In this document: positions 18,830 to 28,404 of the stretch, piece after piece
Layout: each line of letters starts with the position of its first letter
Numbering within the stretch: position 1 is the stretch's first letter
Assembly (NCBI GenBank): GCA_016705685.1
Contig: JADJLB010000010.1
Coordinates: 1 to 64,000 of the forward strand
From: Propionivibrio sp.
GTDB lineage: Bacteria; Pseudomonadota; Gammaproteobacteria; Burkholderiales; Rhodocyclaceae
Direction of reading: 5' to 3'
Length of the DNA stretch: 64,000 nt
Made by a program: the position numbers and the translations under genes
Notes under the pieces: generated by a model
The model's input: only the letters and a program-made list of their open reading frames with translations
Databases searched by the model: none
What the model was told of the DNA's origin: nothing

Positions 18830-19357
18830 ATGGATTTTTCTGACGATCACTTTGCGCTGCTCGGACTGCCGCGTGCTTTCCGCCTGGATACGACGTTGCT
18901 GGATGCACGCTACCGCGCATTACAGGCCGAGGTTCATCCAGACCGATTTGCCAATGCGGGCGACGCTGAACGCCGGTTTTCACTGCAGTGGTCGACGCGA
19001 ATCAACGAAGCCTATCAAACGCTGAAGAAGCCGCTGCCAAGGGCCAGATATTTGTTGCTGCTGGCCAATTATGATGTTGGGGCGGAAAACAACCTGGCGA
19101 TGCCGACGGATTTTCTGATCGAGCAAATGGAGTGGCGCGAGACGGTTGCCGACGCGCGTGCGGCGCGAGACCTGCACGAGCTGGAGCGGCTGCACCATCG
19201 GTTGAAGCACGACATCGGCGAAATCTACGACGAACTCGCCGTGACATTCGATGAGCAACAGGATCTGGTGCAGTCCGCTGATCGTGTGCGCCGGCTGATG
19301 TTTCTCGAGAAATTGCTATTCGAGATCGACGACGCCATCGCAGCGCTGGAAACATAA
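18830..19357 (+). CDS. hscB: Fe-S assembly J-domain co-chaperone HscB
   Basis: A 175-residue type III J-protein. The J domain (about 1-75) has the HPD motif at residues 36-38, and the C-terminal three-helix domain (about 90-175) is the IscU-binding part. It stimulates the HscA ATPase and delivers IscU. There is no glycine-rich or zinc region, as expected for HscB. It sits between iscA and hscA. Confidence 0.93.
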   Translation: MDFSDDHFALLGLPRAFRLDTTLLDARYRALQAEVHPDRFANAGDAERRFSLQWSTRINEAYQTLKKPLPRARYLLLLANYDVGAENNLAMPTDFLIEQMEWRETVADARAARDLHELERLHHRLKHDIGEIYDELAVTFDEQQDLVQSADRVRRLMFLEKLLFEIDDAIAALET

Positions 19358-19399
19358 CAAGCAACGCCTTTCACCCATCACACGAGGTACCTGAACTTC

Positions 19400-21304
19400 A
19401 TGGCACTTTTGCAGATTGCAGAACCGGGCGAGTCGGTAGCACCGCACCAGCACAGGCTGGCGGTCGGCATCGATCTGGGCACCACCAACTCGCTGGTTGC
19501 TACGGTCCGCAGCGGCATCGCCAACGTTATCAGTGACGATTTGGGACGTCCGCTGCTCCCTTCGGTTGTTCGCTATTTTGCCGACAGCCGTACCGTTGTG
19601 GGTTACGAAGCACAGGCCGAACAGGCGCTTGACCCGCGCAATGTCATTGTTTCGATCAAACGCTTCATGGGGCGCGGTCTCAAGGATATTGCGCATCGCG
19701 AATCGATGCCCTATGAGTTTGAAGATGCACAGGGGATGGTACGCCTGCGCACGAAAGCCGGAGTCAAGAGCCCGGTCGAAATATCAGCCGAAATTCTCCG
19801 CGTACTGCGTTCACGTGCCGAGGCTTCGCTGGGAGGGCCGCTGGTCGGCGCAGTCATCACCGTACCGGCCTACTTCGACGATTCCCAGCGCCAGGCGACC
19901 AAGGACGCCGCCAAGTTGGCCGGGCTTTCCGTTTTGCGCCTATTGAACGAACCGACCGCAGCGGCCATTGCCTACGGGCTGGACAATGCGGCCGAAGGGG
20001 TCTACGCCGTTTATGATCTGGGCGGCGGCACCTTCGATATCTCGATACTCAATCTGTCGAAGGGCGTATTCGAAGTGATGGCGACCGGTGGCGACTCCGC
20101 GCTGGGTGGTGACGACTTCGACCAGCGCATCTTCTGCTGGATCCTCGAAGCCGCGAAACTCAAGCCACTCTCCATCGAGGATGCCCGTCAGCTCCTGACC
20201 TGCGCGCGCGAAGCCAAGGAATACCTGACGCAGCACGGTGTTGCGCCGATTACATCGCGTCTCAACAGCGGCGAAGTAGTCGATCTCAGGCTGACCACGG
20301 GACTTTTTACGGAAATTACACAGACCCTGGTGGCCAAGACCATTCAGCCCGTTAAACGCGCCTTGCGCGATGCCGGATTATCGGTCTCGGACGTCAAAGG
20401 CGTGGTCATGGTCGGCGGCGCGACGCGCATGCCGCAAGTGCAGCGGGCCGTAGGCGAGTTTTTCAGGCAGGAACCGCTGAATAATCTTGACCCGGACAAG
20501 GTTGTCGCCCTTGGCGCCGCGATGCAGGCCAATCTGCTAGCCGGAAACCGTGCTGCGGGCGACGATTGGCTGCTGCTCGATGTCATTCCCCTTTCGCTCG
20601 GGCTGGAAACCATGGGCGGCCTGGTTGAAAAGATCATCCCGCGCAATTCAACGATTCCGATCGCGCGAGCCCAGGAGTTCACCACCTTCCGCGATGGCCA
20701 GACAGCGCTGGCGGTGCATGTCGTACAAGGCGAGCGTGAACTGGTCAGCGACTGCCGGTCGTTGGCACGCTTTGAACTGCGCGGCATACCGCCGATGGTG
20801 GCGGGGGCGGCCAGAATACGCGTGACCTTCCAGGTCGATGCCGATGGCCTGCTTGCCGTAGCGGCTCGCGAACTGACTTCGGATATCGAAGCGGGGATTA
20901 CTGTCAAGCCGTCCTACGGCCTCAACGATGACGAGATCGCCACGATGCTCAAGGACTCGATGCTGCACACCAAGGACGATGCGCTCAGGCGCGCCTTGAA
21001 GGAAGCCCAGGTCGAAGCGCAGCGCCTGATCGAAGCCGTTCAGTCGGCATTGAAAAGTGATGGCGAGCTGTTGTCTGGAGAACAGCAGGAAAGGATCGCG
21101 GCAGCCCTTGCCAAGCTGCAGACGACAGCGCTCGGTGAGAACCGTCGGCATATCACTCTGGCCATGGACGATCTCGAAGCGGAGACCAAGGATTTTGCCG
21201 CGCGACGCATGGATAAATCGATCCGACGCGCGTTTGCCGGGAAGAGCATCGATGAGTTGGAAAGCGGAACGCAGCTTGCCAAAGGAATGGGTGAAATGGC
21301 ATGA
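19400..21304 (+). CDS. hscA: Fe-S assembly Hsp70 chaperone HscA
   Basis: A 634-residue Hsp70 specialised for IscU. The nucleotide-binding domain starts with the phosphate loop [12 protein letters not shown] near residue 26 and contains [12 protein letters not shown] and [11 protein letters not shown]. The substrate-binding domain has the IPRNSTIPI segment and a C-terminal lid. ATP hydrolysis driven by HscB releases the cluster from IscU by binding its LPPVK motif. Its stop overlaps the fdx start by 4 bases (ATGA). Confidence 0.95.
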   Translation: MALLQIAEPGESVAPHQHRLAVGIDLGTTNSLVATVRSGIANVISDDLGRPLLPSVVRYFADSRTVVGYEAQAEQALDPRNVIVSIKRFMGRGLKDIAHRESMPYEFEDAQGMVRLRTKAGVKSPVEISAEILRVLRSRAEASLGGPLVGAVITVPAYFDDSQRQATKDAAKLAGLSVLRLLNEPTAAAIAYGLDNAAEGVYAVYDLGGGTFDISILNLSKGVFEVMATGGDSALGGDDFDQRIFCWILEAAKLKPLSIEDARQLLTCAREAKEYLTQHGVAPITSRLNSGEVVDLRLTTGLFTEITQTLVAKTIQPVKRALRDAGLSVSDVKGVVMVGGATRMPQVQRAVGEFFRQEPLNNLDPDKVVALGAAMQANLLAGNRAAGDDWLLLDVIPLSLGLETMGGLVEKIIPRNSTIPIARAQEFTTFRDGQTALAVHVVQGERELVSDCRSLARFELRGIPPMVAGAARIRVTFQVDADGLLAVAARELTSDIEAGITVKPSYGLNDDEIATMLKDSMLHTKDDALRRALKEAQVEAQRLIEAVQSALKSDGELLSGEQQERIAAALAKLQTTALGENRRHITLAMDDLEAETKDFAARRMDKSIRRAFAGKSIDELESGTQLAKGMGEMA

Positions 21305-21642
21305 CGCAAATTATCGTGCTGCCACATATCGAGCTTTGCCCGGAGGGCGCAGTGATCGACGCCAGGGTCGGCGAATCGATCTGCCAGAATCTGCTCGAAA
21401 ACGGCATTGCCATCGAGCATGCCTGCGAAATGTCCTGTGCGTGCACCACCTGCCATGTCATCGTTCGCGAGGGTTTCAACGCGCTTGAACCCTCCGAGGA
21501 GCTTGAGGACGACCTGCTCGACAAGGCCTGGGGGCTGGAACCGAATTCGCGCCTGTCGTGTCAGACCATGGTCAATGACACCGCTCTGGTGATCGAGATT
21601 CCGCGTTACTCGATCAACATGACCAAGGAAGGCAAGCACTAG
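21301..21642 (+). CDS. fdx: ISC-type [2Fe-2S] ferredoxin
   Basis: A 113-residue adrenodoxin-type ferredoxin that gives electrons for cluster assembly on IscU. The cluster ligands are Cys42, Cys48, Cys51 and Cys87; the additional Cys46 seen in E. coli Fdx is also present. It is translationally coupled to hscA and followed by iscX after 11 bases with a GGAGG ribosome-binding site. Confidence 0.95.
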   Translation: MTQIIVLPHIELCPEGAVIDARVGESICQNLLENGIAIEHACEMSCACTTCHVIVREGFNALEPSEELEDDLLDKAWGLEPNSRLSCQTMVNDTALVIEIPRYSINMTKEGKH

Positions 21643-21653
21643 GAGGCGCCGCA

Positions 21654-21848
21654 ATGAAATGGACCGATATCAACGATCTTGCCATCGAGCTTTCGGAAGC
21701 TCACCCGGACGTCGATCCGCTGAAAATAAATTTTGTCGATCTGATGAACTGGGTGATTTCTCTGCCCGATTTCGACGACGACGCCAAACACTGCGGCGAA
21801 AAGATTCTGGAGGCGATCCAGCAAGCCTGGATTGACGAAACGCAATGA
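21654..21848 (+). CDS. iscX: Fe-S assembly protein IscX
   Basis: A 64-residue acidic protein of the IscX/YfhJ family that binds IscS and iron and modulates cluster assembly. The typical start MKWTDINDLAIEL and the end LEAIQQAWIDE are present. It is the last canonical isc gene and overlaps the next one by 4 bases. Confidence 0.93.
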   Translation: MKWTDINDLAIELSEAHPDVDPLKINFVDLMNWVISLPDFDDDAKHCGEKILEAIQQAWIDETQ

Positions 21849-22234
21849 AGCCCGAAGATTTCGGTGGTGTGCAGCGCAACGTGCTGGGCGGGCCGCTGGG
21901 GCGCTGCAGCGACAAACCGCTGACCGGCTTTTTTCGTGACGGCTGTTGCAATACGAGTGAAGAGGATATCGGCAGCCATACCCTATGCGTGGTGCTGACC
22001 ACCGAGTTTCTTCAATTCTCAAAGCAGCGCGGTAACGATCTCTCGACACCGCGGCCGGAATTCGATTTTCCCGGACTCAAACCCGGCGACCGCTGGTGTC
22101 TGTGCGCCGCCCGCTGGCGCGAAGCCTTGCAGGGCGGAATGGCGCCGCGCGTCGTTCTCAATGCCTGCAATGAGCAGTCGCTTGAAGTCGTCAACCTTGA
22201 CGATCTGAAACGATTCGCGATCGATCTGAACTGA
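21845..22234 (+). CDS. DUF2237 family protein translationally coupled to iscX
   Basis: A 129-residue protein of the DUF2237 family, function unknown. Family features visible are NVLGGPLGRCSDKPLTGFFRDGCC near the N-terminus (conserved cysteines at about 21, 34 and 35), HTLCVVLTTEFL and PGDRWCLCAARW. Its ATG overlaps the iscX stop (ATGA), so it is made together with the ISC proteins in this organism. That and the conserved cysteines suggest a role connected with metal or sulfur handling, but this is inference. Confidence 0.8.
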   Translation: MKPEDFGGVQRNVLGGPLGRCSDKPLTGFFRDGCCNTSEEDIGSHTLCVVLTTEFLQFSKQRGNDLSTPRPEFDFPGLKPGDRWCLCAARWREALQGGMAPRVVLNACNEQSLEVVNLDDLKRFAIDLN

Positions 22235-22326
22235 TCAGTGGATTCATTTCCGAACAGAGCCTGGATGAACTCGCATTGCCGATATTCCCCTGGAAACATC
22301 CATTGACTGCCATGCGCTGAGCACCT

Positions 22327-22355
22327 CTTGAAATTGTTGCCGGCTTGCCTCATGT
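22327..22355 (+). promoter_or_regulatory. Sigma-32-type heat-shock promoter for the hsp20 gene
   Basis: CTTGAA (22327-22332) and CCTCATGT (22348-22355) are separated by 15 bases. The sigma-32 consensus is CTTGAA and CCCCATNT with a similar spacer; the -10 element differs at one base. A start near 22362 would leave a leader of about 37 bases before the hsp20 ATG. Confidence 0.7.
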
Positions 22356-22398
22356 AGTAGCTGTACGGGGTGAGCCCGGTTTTCTTCAGGAGGATGAA

Positions 22399-22824
22399 AT
22401 GGCAAACATTTTGCGGTACAGGACGGCTTCCGATGAGGCGTTCAATGATCTCTTTCGCGGCTTCTTCATGAGCCCGGTGCGTTTTGATGGGCAGCAGGAT
22501 ATCCAGATCAAGGTCGAGGTTGCCGAGGACGACAAGGCGTATACCGTTCATGCTGAAATTCCCGGCGTGAAGAAAGAGGATATCCGGGTGACAGTCGACG
22601 GAAACCAGGTGGCTATCAGCGCCGAAGTCAAGAATGAGAAGGAAGTCAAGGAAGGCGGCAAGGTGCTGCGTAGCGAACGCTATTACGGCACGGTTTCGCG
22701 CAGCCTCGCGCTGGCACAGGAAGTGGATGACTCGGCCGTGGTTGCGAAATATGTCGACGGTATTCTTGAGCTGAATCTGCCGAAACGGACTGTCGAAAAG
22801 GCGAAACAGATTTCCATCCAATAA
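22399..22824 (+). CDS. Small heat-shock protein, Hsp20/alpha-crystallin family
   Basis: A 141-residue ATP-independent holdase. The alpha-crystallin domain covers about residues 38-130, with the AEIPGVKKEDIRVTVDGN core and an RSERYYGTVSRSLAL stretch. The C-terminal LNLPK and KQISIQ segments resemble the oligomerisation tail. The ATG at 22399 follows CAGGAGGATGAA, an excellent ribosome-binding site. The upstream promoter matches sigma-32, so induction by heat or protein stress is likely. Confidence 0.92.
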   Translation: MANILRYRTASDEAFNDLFRGFFMSPVRFDGQQDIQIKVEVAEDDKAYTVHAEIPGVKKEDIRVTVDGNQVAISAEVKNEKEVKEGGKVLRSERYYGTVSRSLALAQEVDDSAVVAKYVDGILELNLPKRTVEKAKQISIQ

Positions 22825-22859
22825 GCCGGGCAGGGGCTTGGGTGCGGCGCGGCGCCTGA

Positions 22860-25043
22860 TCAATTGAGCGACAGGTGCCGCCCCTCCCTGACCATTTGTT
22901 CGAACGCTTCGGCCGTGACGGGTGGGCTGAACAAGTAACCTTGCAGTTGGTCGCATCCCAGGCCACGCAGGAAAGTCATTTGTGCCTGGGTTTCCACGCC
23001 TTCGGCGACGATTTCCTGCCGCAGTTGCTTGCCCATGGCGACGATGGCTTGCGCGATGGCGCAATCGTTTTCGTCGTCCGGCACGCCGATGACGAAGGCA
23101 CGGTCAATCTTCAAAGTGGTAATCGGAAATTTTTTGAGATAGGCCAGACTGGAATAACCGGTACCAAAGTCGTCCAAAGAGAGATTGAAGCCCAAGGCAA
23201 CGAGTTCGTTCATGATCGGAATGACCTCTTCAGGCCCACGAACGAGCAGACTCTCCGTGATTTCCAGCCGGAGCAATTCGCGCGGTACTCCATGCCGTTC
23301 GACAGGGACGAGAAGGCGCTTGGGCAGCTCGGGATTGAACTGTCGGGCCGACAGGTTGACCGCGATTGGAATGGGCTCGAGTCCGGCATTGAGCCAGCTT
23401 CGGATTTGCCGGCAGGCTTCTTCGAGGACCCAGCCGCCGAGATCAAGAATCAGCCCCGTTTCTTCTGCCAAAGGAATAAAGATGTAAGGTGGAATCATCC
23501 CCTGTTCAGGGTGCATCCATCGGATAAGTGCTTCGGCGCCGACGATATTTCCACTGCGCAAACTGACTTTGGGTTGGTAGTGCAATATGAGTTCATGACC
23601 GGTCAAGGCCCTGCGCAATTCGCCCTCGAGCTGCCATTTTTCTCTGGAGCGTGCGTTCATATCCGGGCTGTAGAACAGGAAGCCGGATTCGTTATTCCGC
23701 TGCAGGCGTTGCATCGCGACGTAGGCAAAACGATGCAAGGCGACCGTGTTGAGGCCGTCGTCCGGGTACAAGGCAATCCCAATACTGGCACCGATGTGCA
23801 GCGCGTGCGAATCGATGACAAAGGGCTTTTCGAGGGCGGCCAGCAGTTTCGTTGCCACCAGTCCGCCTTGTTCGTGCTTGTGAATTGAGACCAGCACCAC
23901 GACAAATTCATCGGCCCCGAATCTGCTCAGAACATCATCATCGCGCAAGGCGTCCTGGAAACGCTGTCCCACCTGACGCAGCAGTTCATCGCCGACTTCA
24001 TGACCGAGCGAGTCATTGATCGAAGTAAACCGGTTGAGGTCGATGACCAGCAGGGCGCCGTATTCATTATTGCGGCGTGCCGTAGCCAATGCCTGTTCCG
24101 CAAGCTGGTGACACAGTGTGCGGTTGGGCAGGCCGGTCAGACTGTCGTAATTGACAATCTGTTGCATGCGCTTCTCGGCCGCCCGCAGTACGCTGATGTC
24201 GGAAAAAATGGAAAAGGCATGGGTTATCACACCGTCACGGTCACGAACAACGCCGATGGAGACCGATTGCGGGAACAGCTCGCCGTTCTTTCTTCTACCG
24301 ATGATTTCCCCTTGCCACCCTCCCGCGCCGTGCATGGCAGCGAGGACCTCCGCCCGGAAATCGGCGCTATGTACACCGGAGCGCAGTAGATCGGGGGTCT
24401 TTCCGATGGCTTCGCTGGCGGAATATCCGGTAATGCGGGTAAACGCCGGGTTCACCGAGACGATACGCTCGTTACCATCGGTAATCAGAATGCCTTCTTC
24501 ACTGTTCTCGATCAGCCGGGCATAAAGGCGTTGTTTTTCAGCGATCGAAAGTTGATCGGCAATCAGCGAAAGGTGCGCTGTCATCCCGACGGCTTCGTCG
24601 TTGTCGTCAAGGTTACGATGCAGCGAGAGAATGGCGCGAAAGGTTTCTCCGGATTTCTTGCGATGCCGAACTTCAATCAGCGGATTGCCCTGGTCGAGAA
24701 ACAATTCGTTGATTTCGCTTCTGCCGTTTGCGGGTTCGTCTGCGTAAAGGAACAGGATATGCTGGCCGACGGCTTCTTCTGCAGAATAACCAAAGAGAAT
24801 TTGTGCGCCTTTGTTCCAGCTCGTCAGATAGCCGTTCATATCCAACGTGATGATCGGCTCGTGCCTCCAGTCTTCACCTTCAGCAGTGGAAAGTGATACC
24901 GGTTCTTCGCTTTCGAATTCCTCGGTCTGCAAGGTCTGCAGTATCTGTTGAAGGGTTGTGAGCGTCCGGGTCAGGTCATCCCCGCTCTGGCCGCGTGCCC
25001 GAGAACAAAGTTCAATACAGCGTTCGATGCGCGAATCAGGCAT
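22860..25043 (-). CDS. PAS-PAS-GGDEF-EAL signalling protein, probable c-di-GMP phosphodiesterase
   Basis: A 727-residue cytoplasmic protein with two PAS domains (about 70-190 and 190-310), a GGDEF domain (about 315-470) and an EAL domain (about 480-727). The GGDEF signature is altered to RFGADEF, so cyclase activity is doubtful. The EAL domain keeps its catalytic elements ([33 protein letters not shown]), so c-di-GMP hydrolysis is likely. No transmembrane segment is visible; PAS domains may bind a cofactor or ligand. The ATG at 25043 overlaps the 3' end of the HDOD gene by 8 bases, so they are coupled; a longer start at 25100 is less likely. Confidence 0.85.
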   Translation of the reverse strand: MPDSRIERCIELCSRARGQSGDDLTRTLTTLQQILQTLQTEEFESEEPVSLSTAEGEDWRHEPIITLDMNGYLTSWNKGAQILFGYSAEEAVGQHILFLYADEPANGRSEINELFLDQGNPLIEVRHRKKSGETFRAILSLHRNLDDNDEAVGMTAHLSLIADQLSIAEKQRLYARLIENSEEGILITDGNERIVSVNPAFTRITGYSASEAIGKTPDLLRSGVHSADFRAEVLAAMHGAGGWQGEIIGRRKNGELFPQSVSIGVVRDRDGVITHAFSIFSDISVLRAAEKRMQQIVNYDSLTGLPNRTLCHQLAEQALATARRNNEYGALLVIDLNRFTSINDSLGHEVGDELLRQVGQRFQDALRDDDVLSRFGADEFVVVLVSIHKHEQGGLVATKLLAALEKPFVIDSHALHIGASIGIALYPDDGLNTVALHRFAYVAMQRLQRNNESGFLFYSPDMNARSREKWQLEGELRRALTGHELILHYQPKVSLRSGNIVGAEALIRWMHPEQGMIPPYIFIPLAEETGLILDLGGWVLEEACRQIRSWLNAGLEPIPIAVNLSARQFNPELPKRLLVPVERHGVPRELLRLEITESLLVRGPEEVIPIMNELVALGFNLSLDDFGTGYSSLAYLKKFPITTLKIDRAFVIGVPDDENDCAIAQAIVAMGKQLRQEIVAEGVETQAQMTFLRGLGCDQLQGYLFSPPVTAEAFEQMVREGRHLSLN

Positions 25044-26028
25044 CAACAGCATCCTTCTTCTCGTGGATGACACCGAGCATCCATTGGTATGCCTCCACAT
25101 TAAGCGGGATATAGTCGGCGATCGTCAGGCCAAAGTCGCCAATCAGCCCGGCCAGGGTAGCCTCGTCAGCGTTTTCTGCGCTTTCAACTGCCTGCAGAAG
25201 CCTGCCCAATACACCTTCATGATCAAGGACTGCTCTTGACAGCGATTCGTTCAGTTTGAGTGGAGACAGGATGTCGGCCAGCGGCAGGCCGAACAAGATT
25301 CCCAGCAGTGAAAACATACCAGCCATGAAGGCCAGATCCTGAAGTGCGCGATCCTGACCGGTAGCTTTGGCCAGTAATTCTAGGGTTCTGGCGCGGACGG
25401 CAACCCGCGCCAGCAACATGGCGGATCGATGGTCGTCGCGACTTGCCGCAAACAGCATGAGGTTAAGCCAGCGTTTGAGTTGTTGGCGCCCAAGGATAAG
25501 GATGGCTTGCGAGAAGCTGGATATATACCGCCCCACGCCAACCCCGAACGAGTTGACCAGGCGAAGCAGATGGTAGGCAAGTACCGGGTCCTGTCGAAAG
25601 ATCGCTTCAATTTCACGGGTCTCGGCATCTGTCGCCACAAGTTGTAGCAGCTTCAGCGACAAAGACCGAGAGGCGGCCTGACTTGCCGATCTTTTGGCGG
25701 GAAGAGCCAAATACCAGTCGCCGGCCAGCCAGTGTGCGGTCGGCGGCAGAACGGGTTTTTCCTGGCCGTCCGAATAGTGGACGTGTTCGTCCAGAATCAA
25801 CTGACACCCCGTTTCCTGCAAGGCTGTCAGCAGTTCAGCGGGCAAACCTTGGGCAAGGCTTGCATCGATCAGGCAGGGAAATTCCGCGACCAGTGCGGAA
25901 AAATTCTTGTCTGCAATCAATGGCAGCAGGGCATATCGATTGTCTTCAGCGACGTGCAGTTTGACGGCTGCCGGTTTCAACTGATGATCGGCCACGAGAA
26001 CGAACGATAGCAATGGCGGTATGCTCAT
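25036..26028 (-). CDS. HDOD-domain signalling protein (EAL-like N-terminus, YuxH type)
   Basis: A 330-residue protein with an HDOD domain at about residues 125-325 ([22 protein letters not shown] followed by [17 protein letters not shown]). The first ~110 residues resemble a degenerate EAL-like module, as in YuxH-type proteins; no catalytic residues are visible. HDOD proteins act as signalling scaffolds rather than enzymes. The ATG at 26028 has GAGGAT 6 bases upstream. The gene is transcribed first and overlaps the PAS-GGDEF-EAL gene, so the two probably work in the same c-di-GMP output. Confidence 0.8.
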   Translation of the reverse strand: MSIPPLLSFVLVADHQLKPAAVKLHVAEDNRYALLPLIADKNFSALVAEFPCLIDASLAQGLPAELLTALQETGCQLILDEHVHYSDGQEKPVLPPTAHWLAGDWYLALPAKRSASQAASRSLSLKLLQLVATDAETREIEAIFRQDPVLAYHLLRLVNSFGVGVGRYISSFSQAILILGRQQLKRWLNLMLFAASRDDHRSAMLLARVAVRARTLELLAKATGQDRALQDLAFMAGMFSLLGILFGLPLADILSPLKLNESLSRAVLDHEGVLGRLLQAVESAENADEATLAGLIGDFGLTIADYIPLNVEAYQWMLGVIHEKKDAVDA

Positions 26029-26372
26029 GATGATCCTCGTGAATAGATTCTGAACGCCGTAACGCGCAACATCCGATTTTGGCGGCAATACTAGGTTGTT
26101 TACGGCATCGATCGCCAGAACTCAAGGGGAAGACTGCATTTCGTCCATCGAAAACAAGCGCACGGATGTTCGATTATGCCGTGCGTCGATTGCAGATTGA
26201 TGAAGTAAATATGGTTGAGGGTCGCTTATGTTTAACGCGCTAATTCCTGCCGTGATGTTTTAGAATTCGGTTGTCACATCAAGGCGAACTTGAGCGCCGC
26301 ATGATGGGCAGAGTCACCGACTCCGCAAGGTTTTTTGCTCGCGGGGAATCTTACTGCTTAACCGAGTCCAAT
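26029..26372. other. Divergent intergenic region with a 7-bp inverted repeat
   Basis: This 344-base gap separates the HDOD gene (minus) from zapE (plus) and must hold both promoters. An inverted repeat CGCACGG / CCGTGCG (26159-26165 and 26179-26185, 13-base spacer) is the only clear structure. A weak open frame starting at a TTG at 26271 runs into zapE but has no coding support. I saw no tRNA or small ORF of note. Confidence 0.5.
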
Positions 26373-27488
26373 ATGCCCCACCGACTTCTAAGAGTTCCTG
26401 AACGCGGCATGCTCGATGCCTATGAATCCGTATTGTCCGAACGCGGTTTTTCGGCCGATGCGGCGCAGCGAGCGGCGGCTGATCGACTGCAGATGCTTTA
26501 CTACCAATTGCTTTCATTCAAGGTAGGCCGTAAGAGCACGTTACGCCGGGTATTCGCGCCCCCTGTCGTGCCCCGTGGCGTTTATTTCTGGGGCGGCGTC
26601 GGACGCGGCAAGAGTTTCCTGATGGACTGCTTCTATGAAGCGGTGCCCTACGTACGTAAGAAGCGCATTCACTTTCATGCCTTCATGCAGGACGTGCATC
26701 GCCAGTTGAACGTGTTCAAGGGCGAAAGTGATCCGCTGGCCAAGGTGGCCGAGCGTATTGCCGATGCATGCCGCCTGATTTGCTTCGACGAGTTCCATGT
26801 TTCGGATATCGCCGATGCGATGATCCTGCGCCGCTTGCTCGAAGCGCTGTTCACTCGTGGCGTCGTTTTTGTGATGACCTCGAATTATCCGCCGGACCGG
26901 CTCTATCCAAACGGTTTGCAGCGCGAGAATTTCCTGCCGACCATCGCCTTGATCAAGTCCAATGTGGACGTACTGGAAATCGATTCCGGTGTCGACTACC
27001 GGCTACGCACTCTGGAACAGGTGGAAATATTCCACTTTCCGGCCGATGCCAGTGCCGAAGACAAGATGGCCGGTTATTTCGCGGCAATTGCTGGAGGCGA
27101 GGGCGATCGAGGCGGCAGTATCGACGTACTCGGCCGTGCCATCCCCACGCTACGCCAGGGAACGGGAGGCGTCATCTGGTTCGACTTCAAATCCCTGTGC
27201 GGTGGTCCCAGATCGCAAAATGACTACCTTGAATTGTCTCGTTCCTATCATACGATTCTGCTTTCCGGGATTCCGAAAATGCCCGCCAGCATGTCGTCCG
27301 AAGCGCGACGCTTTACCTGGCTGGTAGACGTTCTCTATGATCACAAGGTGAAACTGATTGTGACCGCAGATTGCGAGCCCGAATCGCTCTACGTCGAGGG
27401 AACTCAGGCCGGCGAGTTCTTCCGTACTGTCAGTCGACTAACCGAAATGCGATCGCGGGAGTACCTTGCATTAGCACATTTGGATTGA
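26373..27488 (+). CDS. zapE: AFG1/ZapE-type AAA-like ATPase
   Basis: A 371-residue P-loop ATPase. Walker A is GGVGRGKS at residues 74-81, Walker B is LICFDEFHVSD near 140, and a sensor segment VMTSNYPP follows, all diagnostic of the AFG1/ZapE family. E. coli ZapE acts at the division ring under low oxygen or heat, and mitochondrial AFG1 in turnover of respiratory subunits. The ATG at 26373 is the first reasonable start; 26409 (MLDAYESV) is an alternative closer to E. coli ZapE. Neither has a good RBS. Confidence 0.88.
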   Translation: MPHRLLRVPERGMLDAYESVLSERGFSADAAQRAAADRLQMLYYQLLSFKVGRKSTLRRVFAPPVVPRGVYFWGGVGRGKSFLMDCFYEAVPYVRKKRIHFHAFMQDVHRQLNVFKGESDPLAKVAERIADACRLICFDEFHVSDIADAMILRRLLEALFTRGVVFVMTSNYPPDRLYPNGLQRENFLPTIALIKSNVDVLEIDSGVDYRLRTLEQVEIFHFPADASAEDKMAGYFAAIAGGEGDRGGSIDVLGRAIPTLRQGTGGVIWFDFKSLCGGPRSQNDYLELSRSYHTILLSGIPKMPASMSSEARRFTWLVDVLYDHKVKLIVTADCEPESLYVEGTQAGEFFRTVSRLTEMRSREYLALAHLD

Positions 27489-27530
27489 AGATCCGTTGCT
27501 GTCAGGTATTCGTCGTCCGAGGAGTAACAG

Positions 27531-28391
27531 ATGCGTTGGCTAATCCTGTTCGCCTGCCTGGGGTATGCTGAACTGTCGTTCGCTCAGCAAATAATGGAGA
27601 TCATTCCTCTCAGGCATCGAACCGTCGAACAGGTATTGCCTTCGCTGCAGGTGTTTGTCGAACCGGGTGGCGCCCTGTCCGGGATGGACGATCAATTGAT
27701 CGTGCGTTCCTCTCGTCAGAATATCGAGCAAATCAAGCAGGCGCTTTCCGCTCTGGATTTACCTGCGCGGCGACTGATGATCTACGTCAGCCAGAATCGT
27801 GATGCCGAGAATCGGCAGCATGGCGCCGAGTTGTCAGGCCGTGTCGACGCGGGTCAAAACGTGCGCATCATTCAACCCCCGGATGGGGCGCGGGGAAGCA
27901 CGCAGATCGAAGTTCGACGCGGCGACGCCAATTCCAGATTGAATGCGCAGTTCCGCGATTCGAGATATAGCAACGACATGCAATCGAATCAGAGCGTGCA
28001 GGTGCTTAACGGCGGCCGAGGCTATATCCGGGTCGGGCAATCGCTACCACTGGCTTTGCGGCAGGTGGTGCGCGGCCCGAACGGTACCGTAATCACTGAG
28101 AGTGTGGTGTATCGCGATATCGGTCAGGGGTTTTACGCCGTTCCGACCCTGGTGGGGGATCGGGTGACACTGGAGATTAGCCCGCAGTTCGATACGGCAG
28201 GAGATCAGGGTTCCAGCAGTGTCAGTTCGCAGAGGGTGTCGACGAGAGTCTCGGGACGATTGGGCGAATGGATCGAACTTGGCGGGAGCAGCCAGCTTAC
28301 GGCGATGGTCGAGCGAGGTAACCTGGGAACGCGGGCCAACGAGTTGAGCGAGAACCGAAGCCTGTGGCTTCGCGTCGAGGAACTGCCTTGA
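27531..28391 (+). CDS. Short secretin-like exported protein
   Basis: A 286-residue protein with a signal peptide cut near SFAQ|Q (residue 19). The first half (about 22-90) resembles a secretin N1/NolW domain (IPLRHRTVEQVLPSLQVFV, LSALDLPARR). The second half (about 160-270) resembles the start of a secretin beta-domain (RVGQSLPL, YRDIGQGF, TLEISPQFD, GEWIELGG). It is far shorter than real secretins (400-700 residues) and lies outside any secretion or pilus operon. GAGGAG about 7 bases upstream supports the ATG. It could be a periplasmic accessory protein or a remnant; function unknown. Confidence 0.72.
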   Translation: MRWLILFACLGYAELSFAQQIMEIIPLRHRTVEQVLPSLQVFVEPGGALSGMDDQLIVRSSRQNIEQIKQALSALDLPARRLMIYVSQNRDAENRQHGAELSGRVDAGQNVRIIQPPDGARGSTQIEVRRGDANSRLNAQFRDSRYSNDMQSNQSVQVLNGGRGYIRVGQSLPLALRQVVRGPNGTVITESVVYRDIGQGFYAVPTLVGDRVTLEISPQFDTAGDQGSSSVSSQRVSTRVSGRLGEWIELGGSSQLTAMVERGNLGTRANELSENRSLWLRVEELP

Positions 28392-28404
28392 ATCTGATTT
28401 GGCG

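Noticed and set aside
22012-23888. Long open frames opposite DUF2237/hsp20 and the EAL gene
   Set aside because: They run across promoters and several genes on the other strand and show no family motif.
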